The notes: generated by a model from the letters alone, not told the origin. A stretch of DNA of 64,000 bases from Marinobacter antarcticus (GCF_900142385.1 NZ_FRAQ01000005.1:62001-126000); one strand, 5' to 3'; positions 36,031 through 45,582 are shown, numbered from the stretch's first letter. Numbers and translations: made by a program.

Positions 36031-38058
36031 ATGACCAATCAAATCAAAAAGCCTATTCACCTGCTTTTTGTACTCGGTGTCGGGGGTGCGCTTCTATCGT
36101 CCAGCATCCTGGCAGGCGCAACCCTGTTACTTGCCATTACGGGCTTTGCGATCAGCTATCGCAAAGCCCTGTATCAGGCAGGGTGGGACAAGCCTAAAGA
36201 GTTACGTTTACTGCATTTCGCTTTCTGGTTTTTCGTACTCGTGAGCGCTTATTCGTGGGCACTTGAAGGTTTCAGTTATGAGGGCGGAAAAACTCTCGGC
36301 ACTCATGCCCGCTTTATCCTGTTCTGGCCCCTGATTATTGCTTTCAGTTATGCCCGACTGGGAGCGAACACCGTATTTGCCGGGGCCGGGCTGATGGCTG
36401 CATCCATTCTCGGTTTGTTTGGTTCAGCGCTGATCGCAAACCACGGCTCTTTAGACTTACTTCTTAGCAGCCGCTTCGGCGGCGGCATAAACCCGATCAG
36501 CTTTGGAAATATCGCGTTACTAAGCAGCTTTCTCACCCTGACAGGCGGACTGTTTTTCTACCGCAGCAAGCGGTTCCCTATTGCCCTTCTCTTTATCGCT
36601 ATGGGAGCCGGAGCTGCAGCGATTGCCATGTTATCGCAAACCCGGAGCGACCTGATTGCCCTGCCATTTCTTCTGCTCCTTCTGGTTCCACTGCTCAGCA
36701 GAAACCTGCGTATCGTCAGCTTGGTCGCAATTCCTGTTGTGCTAATGACCGCCATCGCAACCAACGAACGTATGTCTCAGTCATTCGAAGGGTTTCTGCA
36801 AAATGACACCCTGGATTCCGGCATCACGATCCGAATGGAAGTGTGGGGACTAGCTTGGCACATGTTCGCAGAAAATCCCTGGACAGGGGTCGGGCTGGGC
36901 GGATATACGCGCGAAATCGAAGCCTCAGTCGCATCCGGAGAGTCTTCTGCCGTGCTGATCGATTGCTGTACCGGCCACGCCCATAATGATTTACTCAATG
37001 TTGCGGCCACCAGCGGCATTCCCGGCATTCTGGGTTGGACCTTTCTGATTTTCTTACCTTTGGCGATTTTTGCACGACACCTGTTCAGCACGCACGTTGC
37101 TACGGCGCACCTCGCAGCGTCAGGCTCAATGATCAGCGTCGGCTACCTACTCTTCGGGCTGACCGAAGCTACCTTTAACCGAACGTTGTTCCTGACTTTC
37201 TATCTGCTGTCTGTTGCCGGTATTGCCGCTGCACTGCTCAATGAGCTAAGCGCCTCTTACGTGCGGCAACGGACAAAAACAGTATCAGCCACCATCATCA
37301 CCATGAATGAGGAAGATCACATTGCCGACTGCCTGAAGTCAGCCAGACTGGTTGCAGACGAGATTATCGTTCTTGATAGCGGAAGCACAGACAGAACCGT
37401 TGAGATTGCGAAGCAGTATGCGGACATCGTTGAAGTTACTGACTGGCCAGGCTTTGGCGTCCAGAAACAGAGAGCTCTGGAAAAAGCCACTGGCGACTGG
37501 GTGCTGTCACTGGATGCCGATGAACGCATCACGCCTGAACTGGGCCGTGAAATCAATCACCGGCTCGCGGCTCCCGACGCAGATGCTTACAAGCTCCCAT
37601 GGGCCGTCACCATCTATGGCACCCGTCTGGATTTTGGGCGCAGTGGCCGGGCTCCATTGCGCCTTTTCCGCCGGGAGGGCGTTCGTTTTTCCGACGCCCT
37701 GGTTCACGAGCGCATCCTGATCCCCGAAGGCCGGAAAACCCGAACCCTGCGCGGCCGCCTGACCCACTATACTCACCGGGACTTTGGCCACTCATTGGAG
37801 AAAAGTGCCAAATACGCGTGGCTGGGGTCTTTGGAAAAACACAGGAAAGGCAAGAAAACGCGCACTATGATCTACCCTACCCTCAGGGGTTTAATGACCT
37901 TTGTGCAGGTTTATTTTATCCGGTTCGGCTTTCTTGACGGTGCAGTAGGGTATCTGACAGCCGTGACCTACGCTCAAGTGACCTTTAACAAGTACGCGGG
38001 CCTATGGACACTGAGCCCAAAACGAGAAAATCACCCGTCAGTCGAAGAAAGAAAGTAG
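36031..38058 (+). CDS. O-antigen ligase/polymerase-family membrane protein fused to a family 2 glycosyltransferase
   Basis: The 675-residue protein has two parts. Residues 1 to about 410 form a polytopic membrane protein of the Wzy_C/O-antigen ligase family, with ENPWTGVGLGGYTREIE (about 280) and the family's HxHN motif in TGHAHNDLLNVAATSGIPG (about 315). Residues about 416-660 are a GT2 domain of the WaaE/KdtX type: SATIITMNEEDHIADCLKSA, IVLDSGSTDRTVEIA and DxD in LSLDADERI (about 495). There is no stop codon or frame break at the junction. The gene follows lpxL-like by 25 bp and overlaps the convergent wecE by 21 bp. Confidence 0.9.
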   Translation: MTNQIKKPIHLLFVLGVGGALLSSSILAGATLLLAITGFAISYRKALYQAGWDKPKELRLLHFAFWFFVLVSAYSWALEGFSYEGGKTLGTHARFILFWPLIIAFSYARLGANTVFAGAGLMAASILGLFGSALIANHGSLDLLLSSRFGGGINPISFGNIALLSSFLTLTGGLFFYRSKRFPIALLFIAMGAGAAAIAMLSQTRSDLIALPFLLLLLVPLLSRNLRIVSLVAIPVVLMTAIATNERMSQSFEGFLQNDTLDSGITIRMEVWGLAWHMFAENPWTGVGLGGYTREIEASVASGESSAVLIDCCTGHAHNDLLNVAATSGIPGILGWTFLIFLPLAIFARHLFSTHVATAHLAASGSMISVGYLLFGLTEATFNRTLFLTFYLLSVAGIAAALLNELSASYVRQRTKTVSATIITMNEEDHIADCLKSARLVADEIIVLDSGSTDRTVEIAKQYADIVEVTDWPGFGVQKQRALEKATGDWVLSLDADERITPELGREINHRLAAPDADAYKLPWAVTIYGTRLDFGRSGRAPLRLFRREGVRFSDALVHERILIPEGRKTRTLRGRLTHYTHRDFGHSLEKSAKYAWLGSLEKHRKGKKTRTMIYPTLRGLMTFVQVYFIRFGFLDGAVGYLTAVTYAQVTFNKYAGLWTLSPKRENHPSVEERK

Positions 38059-39168
38059 CGACTGAATGACGCGCTCCTGCTCTTCCTCTGGCATGCCGTA
38101 CCAGATCGGCAAGCGCACCAGACGCTCGCTCTCCCTGATGGTATAGCGCTCCTCGCCGTGGAATCGCCCCACTGTCTGGCCAAACGGCGAGGAGTGCAGC
38201 GGTACATAGTGAAATACAGCCATAACACCGGCTTGTTTGAGGTGATCAATCAGAGCGGTGCGCTCTTCAAGATCCCGGACTTTCAGATAATACATGTGGG
38301 CATTGTGCGCAGTCGCCTCCGGCAGTATAGGCCCGTCAACGGTGCCGCTTGCAATCAGAGACTTGAAAGCCTGGTGATACCGCGCCCAGATAGCCAGGCG
38401 ATTATCACGAATCTGCTCGGCGCAGTTTAACTGGCCCCAGAGATAGGCAGCCTGAAGCTCGGAAGGGAGATAGCTGCTACCCATTCCAACCCAGCTGTAC
38501 TTGTCGACCATGCCGCGGAAAAACTGACTGCGGTTGGTACCCTTTTCCCGAATGATTTCAGCCCGCTTTACAAAGCTTGCATCGTTGATGCTAAGCAATC
38601 CGCCCTCACCGCCGCTGGTATAGTTTTTCGTCTCGTGAAAGCTGAACGTACCCATGTGCCCGATGGCACCCAAAGGACGGCCATGGTATTCGGCCATCAT
38701 GCCCTGGGCGGCGTCTTCGATCACATAAAGCCCATGACGATTGGCCAGCTCCATAATAACGTCCATGTCGCATCCGACGCCCGCGTAATGCACCGGAACA
38801 ATGGCTCGAGTCTTTTCGGTAATCGCCGGCTCTATCAGAGTTTCATCGATATTCATGGTGTCCGGACGGACGTCCACGAACACAATGCGCGCGCCACGAA
38901 GTACAAAAGCATTAGCGGTGCTGACAAAGGTGTAGCTAGGCATGATGATTTCATCGCCGGGCTTCACATCGATCAATAGCGCCGCCATTTCGAGCGCGTG
39001 GGTACAGGAGGGGGTCATAAAGGCCCGCTCACAACCCAATTGACGTTCGAACCACCGTTGACAACGCTCAGTGAATGGGCCGTCACCAGAAAGCTTCCCC
39101 TGACCCAACGCTTCTTCAATATAGGGCAACTCGTTTCCCGTCACGGGGGGGCGATTAAATGGGATCAC
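38038..39168 (-). CDS. wecE: dTDP-4-amino-4,6-dideoxygalactose transaminase
   Basis: WecE aminates dTDP-4-keto-6-deoxyglucose to dTDP-Fuc4N with pyridoxal phosphate and glutamate. The 376-residue product is close to E. coli WecE from memory of that sequence, sharing MIPFN-PPV-G-EL, PGDEIIMPSYTFVSTANAF, DVRPDTMNIDETLIE, the PLP-lysine region SFHETKNYTSGGEGG and REKGTNRSQFFRG. It starts at GTG and overlaps the acetyltransferase gene by four bases (GTGA). It is the last gene of the minus-strand Fuc4NAc cassette. Confidence 0.93.
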   Translation of the reverse strand: MIPFNRPPVTGNELPYIEEALGQGKLSGDGPFTERCQRWFERQLGCERAFMTPSCTHALEMAALLIDVKPGDEIIMPSYTFVSTANAFVLRGARIVFVDVRPDTMNIDETLIEPAITEKTRAIVPVHYAGVGCDMDVIMELANRHGLYVIEDAAQGMMAEYHGRPLGAIGHMGTFSFHETKNYTSGGEGGLLSINDASFVKRAEIIREKGTNRSQFFRGMVDKYSWVGMGSSYLPSELQAAYLWGQLNCAEQIRDNRLAIWARYHQAFKSLIASGTVDGPILPEATAHNAHMYYLKVRDLEERTALIDHLKQAGVMAVFHYVPLHSSPFGQTVGRFHGEERYTIRESERLVRLPIWYGMPEEEQERVIQSLLSFFD

Positions 39169-39728
39169 GCGTCTTTTTCCTGCAGGAATCTGCTTTCAAG
39201 TTCGTTCAGATCTTTCTTTCTCGCCTTCAGCCAACGGGCCGGGTTTCCAACGTACATCGCCCAAGGTTCAGTGCTCTTTGTAACCAGAGCCATAGCTCCT
39301 ATTGCGCAGCCTTCGGCCACCGTCACGCCGGGAAATATAACCGCGTTAGTTCCGACGATGACTTGCCGCTCCAGCAAAACAGACGCAAAACGCTCGCGCT
39401 TGTATTTTGATGGAACAAGAGGGCCAATCATCGTCTCCCCTGAATAGTCGTCGGACTGGGCAAAAATTTTTACGCCATATGCCAGACCACTAAAATCTTT
39501 AAGCTCCACACCCGGCTCTCCGCCGGCAATCAGGCACATGGGCGCCACGTGACAATAACAGCCAAGGACAACCTTGCCTGACAAAACACAAAAATCATCA
39601 ACCCGGGAGAAGTCACCTATTTCCATCAGCTCCGCGTTATATATGCTGGCCTTGTCGCTGATTTTGACACCCTGACCCAGACTCTTGAAGTTCAGTTCTT
39701 CGAGCGCGCTTTCAGAAAGATAACCCAT
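39165..39728 (-). CDS. Left-handed beta-helix (hexapeptide) acetyltransferase, probably acting on dTDP-Fuc4N
   Basis: The 187-residue product has repeated hexapeptide turns (ISDKASIYNAELMEIGDFSRV; VIVGTNAVIFPGVTVAEGCAIGAMALVTKS) and ends with the helical extension GNPARWLKARKKDL, the plan of maltose/galactoside O-acetyltransferases and sugar N-acetyltransferases. In E. coli the step after WecE is done by the GNAT-type WecD; no WecD is present and this gene lies exactly between wecF and wecE, so an N-acetyltransferase role is inferred. The ATG at 39728 follows AAGGGG by about seven bases. Confidence 0.85.
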   Translation of the reverse strand: MGYLSESALEELNFKSLGQGVKISDKASIYNAELMEIGDFSRVDDFCVLSGKVVLGCYCHVAPMCLIAGGEPGVELKDFSGLAYGVKIFAQSDDYSGETMIGPLVPSKYKRERFASVLLERQVIVGTNAVIFPGVTVAEGCAIGAMALVTKSTEPWAMYVGNPARWLKARKKDLNELESRFLQEKDA

Positions 39729-39731
39729 CAC

Positions 39732-40784
39732 TCACCCCTTAAAAAGATCATCAAGTTGGGCAATCAAGTTGGGCTTTGAAAAAACCTGCCGCACCCGTCG
39801 TACATTGCCTTCCTTCGAAAGCTCCGGAATCGGAGACAAATCGATATTTTCGACATCAAACCACTCAATTTCCAACGAATCCAGCAGGCTGGTGGTTGAT
39901 ATACCACGCCGCAAGTACACTTTTTTTCCCATACCGAGAAGCGATATCAGATTGCCGAGCCCCTGCTGACGCTTGTGGTTGAAAATGGCAATATCAATCG
40001 TTGCAAGAAACTCCTGATACTGAGCTAAGGGCAAAAAATCAATGAGAGGTACAAAGCGGTCGCCAAACAGTTTTTTGCCTTCGCTAATAACCCGGAGGGC
40101 ATGCTGCTGATTGCCGTAAGAAAGTGGCACAAGTACGCGAAAATTATCGGCCGAAAGACTCGCCAGTTTTTCAAAAACCTCAAGATGGTTATTACTGGGA
40201 TCGGCAGAATTGCCCACCTGGATTTCAACAAAATCGGTGGTTCTTTCACCGACACCGGGATCCGAAAACAAATTAGAGGTATACATCAAGCAGCTATGGA
40301 CCTGACCACCTGCACCATACCACTCCCTGGCAAGCTCAATATCACCCGGAACATAAGTTACCAGATGTCCGAGGTGCCTTATAACAAACCGTCTGGAAAA
40401 ATCCTTCAACCCTGGTTTCGAGCCCGCCTCTCTCTTGCCGTAAAGATCATTCCCCCAGATAACCCAGTACGTTTTTTTCAGCAACCAAGGCATGAAAAAC
40501 AGCATTTTAATCACGGCACGTGTGAACAGCCCATGGAGAATGATTCGATCCGCGCGATGCATCTGAACAATCAATCGGACTTTTGCTGCTGTTTTCCCGG
40601 CAAAACCCTTCTCAACGCGATGTACACTGGAGCGCCCCTCACTGCTGAACTTCTTGTGGTCACCGAAAATGACGAATTCATGCAGGGCCGGATCGAAATT
40701 GGCCTGCACCAAATCAATAAACGGCGGAATGAACTTCTCCGCCCGACAAATATGCAGAACCTTTGGCTCACTCACCGGAAGCAT
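39732..40784 (-). CDS. wecF: Fuc4NAc transferase, WecF/GT56 family
   Basis: WecF transfers Fuc4NAc from dTDP-Fuc4NAc to a lipid-linked acceptor. The 350-residue product has the GT56 features: [19 protein letters not shown] segment, [40 protein letters not shown], and [20 protein letters not shown] near the C-terminus. Length is close to E. coli WecF (359). The start may be ATG at 40784 or GTG at 40787, overlapping the rfbA end by 17-20 bp. In this locus the acceptor may be an LPS intermediate, since other ECA genes are missing. Confidence 0.87.
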   Translation of the reverse strand: MLPVSEPKVLHICRAEKFIPPFIDLVQANFDPALHEFVIFGDHKKFSSEGRSSVHRVEKGFAGKTAAKVRLIVQMHRADRIILHGLFTRAVIKMLFFMPWLLKKTYWVIWGNDLYGKREAGSKPGLKDFSRRFVIRHLGHLVTYVPGDIELAREWYGAGGQVHSCLMYTSNLFSDPGVGERTTDFVEIQVGNSADPSNNHLEVFEKLASLSADNFRVLVPLSYGNQQHALRVISEGKKLFGDRFVPLIDFLPLAQYQEFLATIDIAIFNHKRQQGLGNLISLLGMGKKVYLRRGISTTSLLDSLEIEWFDVENIDLSPIPELSKEGNVRRVRQVFSKPNLIAQLDDLFKG

Positions 40785-41679
40785 CACTCATGTCTGAAAT
40801 GTCAGATTCGTTGACCAGTTCCCGTATATACGTCCCGTACCCGCTTTTCGCGTAAAATGCTGCAGCACTGAGCATGCCGGCGTTATCCAACCAGCCATTG
40901 CGCCAGGCAATCTCCTCAAGACAGGCAATCTTGAACCCCTGGCGTTTTTCAATGGTTTCAACAAATTGTGCCGCTTCCAGAAGCGTCCCATGAGTGCCGG
41001 TATCGAGCCACGCGAATCCGCGCCCAAGGAGTTGAACGCTCAGTGAGGCATCGTCAAGGTAGGCATTATTGATGGCCGTTATTTCAAGTTCGCCGCGAGC
41101 GGACGGCGCTACTTTTTTGGCAAACTCAACAACCCGGTTGTCGTAAAAATAGAGCCCCGTCACCGCAAAATTTGATTTCGGGCGTGTGGGCTTTTCCTCC
41201 AACGAGACCGCCTGCATTTCACTGTTGAACTCTATGACCCCGAAATCCTGTGGTGTCTTGACCTGATATCCAAAAATCATTGCCCCACTTTTCTGCTGAA
41301 TCTGGCGCACGGCATTCCTTAGCATAGGCGTAAAACCTTGCCCGTAAAAAATGTTATCACCAAGAACCAGGCAGACATCTGAGGCACCGATAAATTCCTC
41401 CCCAATCAGAAATGCCTGGGCAAGACCGTCGGGGCTTCTTTGGATTTCGTAGCTCAGACGGATACCCAACCGGCTGCCATCTCCCAGTAAACGTTTGAAA
41501 GCCGACGCATCATCGGGCGTCGTAATGATCAGAATGTCGCTGATACCCGCCAGCATCAAAACCGAAAGCGGGTAATAGATCATAGGCTTGTCATAAATCG
41601 GCAGGAGCTGTTTGGACACACCCATGGTTATTGGAAACAAACGAGACCCGGTCCCACCTGCAAGAACAATTCCCTTCAT
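40768..41679 (-). CDS. rfbA: Glucose-1-phosphate thymidylyltransferase
   Basis: RfbA makes dTDP-glucose from dTTP and glucose 1-phosphate. The 303-residue product has [20 protein letters not shown] (nucleotide loop), [45 protein letters not shown] and [13 protein letters not shown]. It lies 22 bp after rfbB, with the genes for the later steps of the dTDP-Fuc4NAc pathway directly downstream. Confidence 0.95.
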   Translation of the reverse strand: MKGIVLAGGTGSRLFPITMGVSKQLLPIYDKPMIYYPLSVLMLAGISDILIITTPDDASAFKRLLGDGSRLGIRLSYEIQRSPDGLAQAFLIGEEFIGASDVCLVLGDNIFYGQGFTPMLRNAVRQIQQKSGAMIFGYQVKTPQDFGVIEFNSEMQAVSLEEKPTRPKSNFAVTGLYFYDNRVVEFAKKVAPSARGELEITAINNAYLDDASLSVQLLGRGFAWLDTGTHGTLLEAAQFVETIEKRQGFKIACLEEIAWRNGWLDNAGMLSAAAFYAKSGYGTYIRELVNESDISDMSDASGE

Positions 41680-41701
41680 AATCGCTCAACTTTGCTGACT
41701 G

Positions 41702-42748
41702 TCAGTATGTATTGCCGGATTTTTCAAGAATTCGATGGCACCAGTCAAGATTATCCAGATACCAGCTCACCGTTTTACACATACCGGAATCAAAGGTTTC
41801 ATTTGGCTGCCAGTGCAACTCTTCGCTGATTTTCCCGATATCAACTGCATAGCGGCGATCGTGGCCCGGCCGATCGGTTACATGAGAAATCAGTTCCTTG
41901 AAAGAAGACAGGCCCGCGGGCTTGTTTGCAACCAAGTCATCAAGGCACCTGCACAAGCAGTGAACTACCTCAAGATTGGTTTTCTCGCTCTGCCCACCGA
42001 TGTTATAGGTTTCACCCAATTTGCCATTTTTCAATACTGTGCAGAGCGCCTCGGCATGGTCCTCGACAAAAAGCCAGTCGCGAACCTGGAGGCCATCGCC
42101 GTATACAGGCAAAGGCTTGCCATCCAACGCGTTAAGGATCATCAACGGAATCAGCTTTTCCGGAAACTGATAGGGGCCATAATTGTTCGAGCAATTACTG
42201 ACAACAACAGGCAAACCATAAGTCCGAAACCAGGCCCGAACCAGATGGTCAGAACTGGCTTTGCTGGCCGAGTAGGGAGAGCTGGGCGCATATCGTGTGG
42301 TTTCAGTAAAAAGCTTATCAGTAGCATCAAGATCCCCGTATACCTCATCCGTGCTGATGTGGTGAAAACGGAATAGTTTTCGCTTCTGCTCAGGCTGTGC
42401 CAGCCAATACTGCCGTGCAACCTCAAGTAGCGTGTAGGTACCAACGATGTTGGTTTGAATAAACGCGGCAGGCCCGTCTATCGAACGATCAACATGACTC
42501 TCAGCAGCCAGATGCATCACTGCGTCTGGCTGCTGAGCCTCAAAAACTGCCTGCAGGGCGGGCTGGTCACAGATATCGACCTGCTCAAACCAATAACGAT
42601 CGCTGGTAGATGCTTTACCCAGTGACTCCAGGTTGCCAGCGTAGGTCAGCATATCGACATTCACGACCTTGGCACTGGTCTGTGCAATCAGGTACCGAAT
42701 GACTGCCGAGCCAATAAAGCCTGCACCCCCGGTTACCAGAATTTTCAT
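41702..42748 (-). CDS. rfbB: dTDP-glucose 4,6-dehydratase
   Basis: RfbB converts dTDP-glucose to dTDP-4-keto-6-deoxyglucose. The 348-residue short-chain dehydrogenase has the NAD motif [28 protein letters not shown], the catalytic STDEVYGDL and YxxxK in [12 protein letters not shown]. It overlaps the upstream truncated glycosyltransferase gene by four bases (ATGA). Confidence 0.95.
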   Translation of the reverse strand: MKILVTGGAGFIGSAVIRYLIAQTSAKVVNVDMLTYAGNLESLGKASTSDRYWFEQVDICDQPALQAVFEAQQPDAVMHLAAESHVDRSIDGPAAFIQTNIVGTYTLLEVARQYWLAQPEQKRKLFRFHHISTDEVYGDLDATDKLFTETTRYAPSSPYSASKASSDHLVRAWFRTYGLPVVVSNCSNNYGPYQFPEKLIPLMILNALDGKPLPVYGDGLQVRDWLFVEDHAEALCTVLKNGKLGETYNIGGQSEKTNLEVVHCLCRCLDDLVANKPAGLSSFKELISHVTDRPGHDRRYAVDIGKISEELHWQPNETFDSGMCKTVSWYLDNLDWCHRILEKSGNTY

Positions 42749-43218
42749 ACCACACCCCTATCAGACTCAAACGCAACTGTCTCCGCACCGGCGTGATCCA
42801 GCACTTGCCAAAGCTCTTCGGGGTGGTAAACGGCATCAGAAACACCCTCGTCACTAATACGGTATACGGAAAGTTCCGGGCAAAGTGTTTTCAGGGTAAA
42901 CAGTGCGGTGGACGTAAAACCATAAAAGGCTTCGAGCCGGTCATCGGCCAATGCCATCGCAATTTCGATGGGCAGGGAATTTGATTGGATGCTCACAGGA
43001 ATGCCTTCGAAATAGGGCGACAACAACTCCACTCTCTGTTTTCTGTGCATAAAATAAATAAGCTCTGAGCCAGGATGACGATCCTGCAAGTACAGAAGAT
43101 GCGCCCTGAGGCGAGTCAGAAGCGCCTGTTTTCCATGGTTCTGCCCCAGATAACCGACCCCCTTGCCTACTGAGCGGTCAACTTTATCCTGCTTCAGGCC
43201 AAACAGGTCACGGAACAC
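42745..43218 (-). CDS. Truncated glycosyltransferase-like protein (C-terminal fragment)
   Basis: The 157-residue product starts at GTG, just after an in-frame stop codon (TAA at 43234-43236). Its sequence ([69 protein letters not shown]) resembles the C-terminal half of GT52 / polysialyltransferase-type enzymes, usually over 300 residues. The N-terminal half is not found in the 123 bp upstream, so this is probably a decayed gene still coupled to rfbB by ATGA overlap. Assignment to GT52 is from pattern memory only and is weak. Confidence 0.5.
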   Translation of the reverse strand: MFRDLFGLKQDKVDRSVGKGVGYLGQNHGKQALLTRLRAHLLYLQDRHPGSELIYFMHRKQRVELLSPYFEGIPVSIQSNSLPIEIAMALADDRLEAFYGFTSTALFTLKTLCPELSVYRISDEGVSDAVYHPEELWQVLDHAGAETVAFESDRGVV

Positions 43219-43341
43219 CGGAAACCGAGGCGCAGCTTATTAGCTGAAACGGGGTGCTGGCCAAAAATATATCAGGATTGGTCATGAATAATCACTTGCA
43301 GCCGGACTGGCTTCCGTTATCGACATTGAAAGCATCATTGG

Positions 43342-44409
43342 CTAATAAGTCGTTTTAGCCAACTCCTTGCGAAGACGACGCCTGACCTTCAGTTTCCTCA
43401 GCAGGTTCAGCGGCTTGGATTTTAAAGTTTGCTTTTTTACCGTCAAAAACTGATCAACCGCATCCAGAACCCTCTCACTTGAGCGCCCATCGAAAAACAC
43501 ATGAAGATCACGACACAGGTGTTTTTGTGCTTCGAGAAGCCCTTGGGGGCGCTGGACGGCCTGCATCAGCCCATCCTCCAGTTGCTCAACTGTTTGAATA
43601 TCAATAAGATACGGGCCCGGCATTTTTGTACGGAAGGTAACCACAGGTCTCTGGAGGAACATGAATTCAAACATAATCGACGAGGTATCACACAGCATAA
43701 GATCAGCTTCAGACAAAAGCGGCATCAAATCCTCATCACTTTCAACAAACCTCAGGTTGGCGCCCTGCATTGACCGATACCGTTCGACGGTGCTTTCGTC
43801 CATTTTCGGGTGAAGCGTCACGATAAACTGCCATTTCCCGCTCTGCGAAAGCTCCTCGATTTTATCCGCCAGTTGAGGTGCACAGGTGACTGAACGGCTG
43901 AATGTTGAGGCGAAAAACACCGTTGGTGGCTCACTCTCTCCGCGGATGCGTTCGCCACAACTCGCATCTCTGAGCAATGGATCGAGTTTGGGCCAGCCGG
44001 TTTTGGCCACGGCAAAATGCCCTAACTCTTGCGCCAGGGCCTGAAACTTTTCGGTATCCTTTTCGGCGTGGGTGCAGTAAAGATCAAACCAGCCCCGAAT
44101 TCGGTAATGGTCGCTTTCGTCCTCGCTTTTATGGCCCCGTTTATTTCTCGCCATACCATGGAAAACCTCTACTTTTATTCCCGGAAAAAAGTAGGGCACC
44201 CAATCACCTGGCACAAACGTCGCCTCAGCTCCGTAGGCTTCAACCTCTTTTACTGTCTTCAGTCTCTTCTCATCCGGCTTCAGGGGAGCCGCTGAGCACC
44301 CGGCCACAAACCAGGCAACCTCGTCGCCCCGGCGGCGGATTTCGGTCTGCAGCGGACGCAGTATTGAATAAGAGTAAGGTTGATTAACAAAAAAGAGGTA
44401 ACGCCGCAT
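43342..44409 (-). CDS. CDP-glycerol glycerophosphotransferase-family protein
   Basis: The 355-residue protein resembles the teichoic-acid TagB/TagF-type CDP-glycerol:glycerophosphotransferase family (Pfam Glyphos_transf): FFPGIKVEVFHGMARNKRG, WFDLYCTHAEKDTEKF, TGWPKLDPLL, VTLHPKMDE and the motif LMLCDTSSIMFEFMFLQRPVV. In Gram-negative bacteria such proteins add phosphoglycerol or ribitol phosphate, or other phospho-linked groups, to LPS or capsule; the substrate here is unknown. A basic C-terminal tail (LRKLKVRRRLRKEL) could bind the membrane. It directly follows the GT4 gene on the same strand. Confidence 0.85.
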   Translation of the reverse strand: MRRYLFFVNQPYSYSILRPLQTEIRRRGDEVAWFVAGCSAAPLKPDEKRLKTVKEVEAYGAEATFVPGDWVPYFFPGIKVEVFHGMARNKRGHKSEDESDHYRIRGWFDLYCTHAEKDTEKFQALAQELGHFAVAKTGWPKLDPLLRDASCGERIRGESEPPTVFFASTFSRSVTCAPQLADKIEELSQSGKWQFIVTLHPKMDESTVERYRSMQGANLRFVESDEDLMPLLSEADLMLCDTSSIMFEFMFLQRPVVTFRTKMPGPYLIDIQTVEQLEDGLMQAVQRPQGLLEAQKHLCRDLHVFFDGRSSERVLDAVDQFLTVKKQTLKSKPLNLLRKLKVRRRLRKELAKTTY

Positions 44410-45582
44410 TCAGTTCTGACCCGTTAACTCGCAATAGATTTTGCCCATCTGCGCCACCGTCTGGGAGGTATGGAAATGCGTCGCTATCCGCCGGCGTGCA
44501 AGCTGCCCCATCTGCTTCAGGCGTTCCCGATCCCGGTAAAGCTCGAGAAGTGCAGCACTGAGCGACTGCGCATCATTGGGCGGCACCACAAGCCCGCTTA
44601 CACCCTGCTCAACAAGTTCGGGCATGCCTCCCACGTCTGTTACGACTGGCGCCACACCGTAGGACATGGCCTCAATGACAGCGCGGGGCAGGCCCTCACG
44701 CTCCTTGGAGGGCAACACGAACACATCACTGGCCGCTGCCAGAGCGGGGGCATCCTTCCTGAACCCGGTGAAGTGTACCCGCTCGGGGTGAGGCAACGCC
44801 TGAACCTGTTGCCGGAGAGGCTCGTTACGATCCAGATCACCTACCAACAACAGGTGAATAACAACATCCGAAGGCAGGCGTGCCAGCGAATCAACAAGCA
44901 CGTCGAAGCCTTTTCTTGGCACATCCCTTCCGGTACAGCAGACAGTGAATGCGCCCTCCGGAATACCAAACTCTTGAAGATCCGCGGGTGTATCTTGATA
45001 CCACTCCAGATCATGACCCTTATAAACCGTTATCAGTTTCGAGGGCGGCAGATGCAACCAAAGGAAATGCAGGCCAGCAAGATAGTCTCGAATGGCATCC
45101 GCTACGCAGACAATACGGTCCACTCGCGGGTGAAGGAAAGTAATCCAGGATTCCGGATTAAGGAAGCTGATGTTGCCAATAACGCCCCGATAAGCGACAA
45201 CTTTTATCGACATTCCCCGGCTTGCCCGCAATGCGCAGGCAAGAGCGCGGGGGTTGAAGGCATGCACAACATCATACTTGCCAGTCTCAAGCACATTGCG
45301 AATAGCCGCTGTACCCTCTTTGTCAAAACGATTCCGCAAGGCAATTGGGCCAACAATCAGACCAGCGTTGTTCAATCTCTCAAAGTTCGCGCCGTCCGGA
45401 TTCGCCATAACGCCTATGGGAAACCCCTCCTCTCTGAGGCCGATAAACAGCTCGCTTTCTGGCCGATCACATTTATCGGTTAAACAAAGAATTCCAGGGA
45501 GTTTTTCTGGGGACTGTGTTTCGATCAAACCCGATTCCTTCTGCGCTTTTCGTGACGCCGCATTGCACTGCTGATACGACAT
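44410..45582 (-). CDS. Glycosyltransferase family 4 (LPS)
   Basis: The 390-residue protein has VVHAFNPRALACALRA, RIVCVADAIRDYLAG, VYKGHDLEWY, CCTGRDVPRKGFDVLVDSLA and the E-x7-E motif REGLPRAVIEAMSYGVAPVV, typical of retaining GT4 enzymes. The ATG at 45582 is chosen because AAAGGG lies five bases upstream; a GTG at 45600 is also in frame. It is the first gene of the minus-strand block that ends at wecE, with the adjacent gene only one base away. Confidence 0.9.
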   Translation of the reverse strand: MSYQQCNAASRKAQKESGLIETQSPEKLPGILCLTDKCDRPESELFIGLREEGFPIGVMANPDGANFERLNNAGLIVGPIALRNRFDKEGTAAIRNVLETGKYDVVHAFNPRALACALRASRGMSIKVVAYRGVIGNISFLNPESWITFLHPRVDRIVCVADAIRDYLAGLHFLWLHLPPSKLITVYKGHDLEWYQDTPADLQEFGIPEGAFTVCCTGRDVPRKGFDVLVDSLARLPSDVVIHLLLVGDLDRNEPLRQQVQALPHPERVHFTGFRKDAPALAAASDVFVLPSKEREGLPRAVIEAMSYGVAPVVTDVGGMPELVEQGVSGLVVPPNDAQSLSAALLELYRDRERLKQMGQLARRRIATHFHTSQTVAQMGKIYCELTGQN

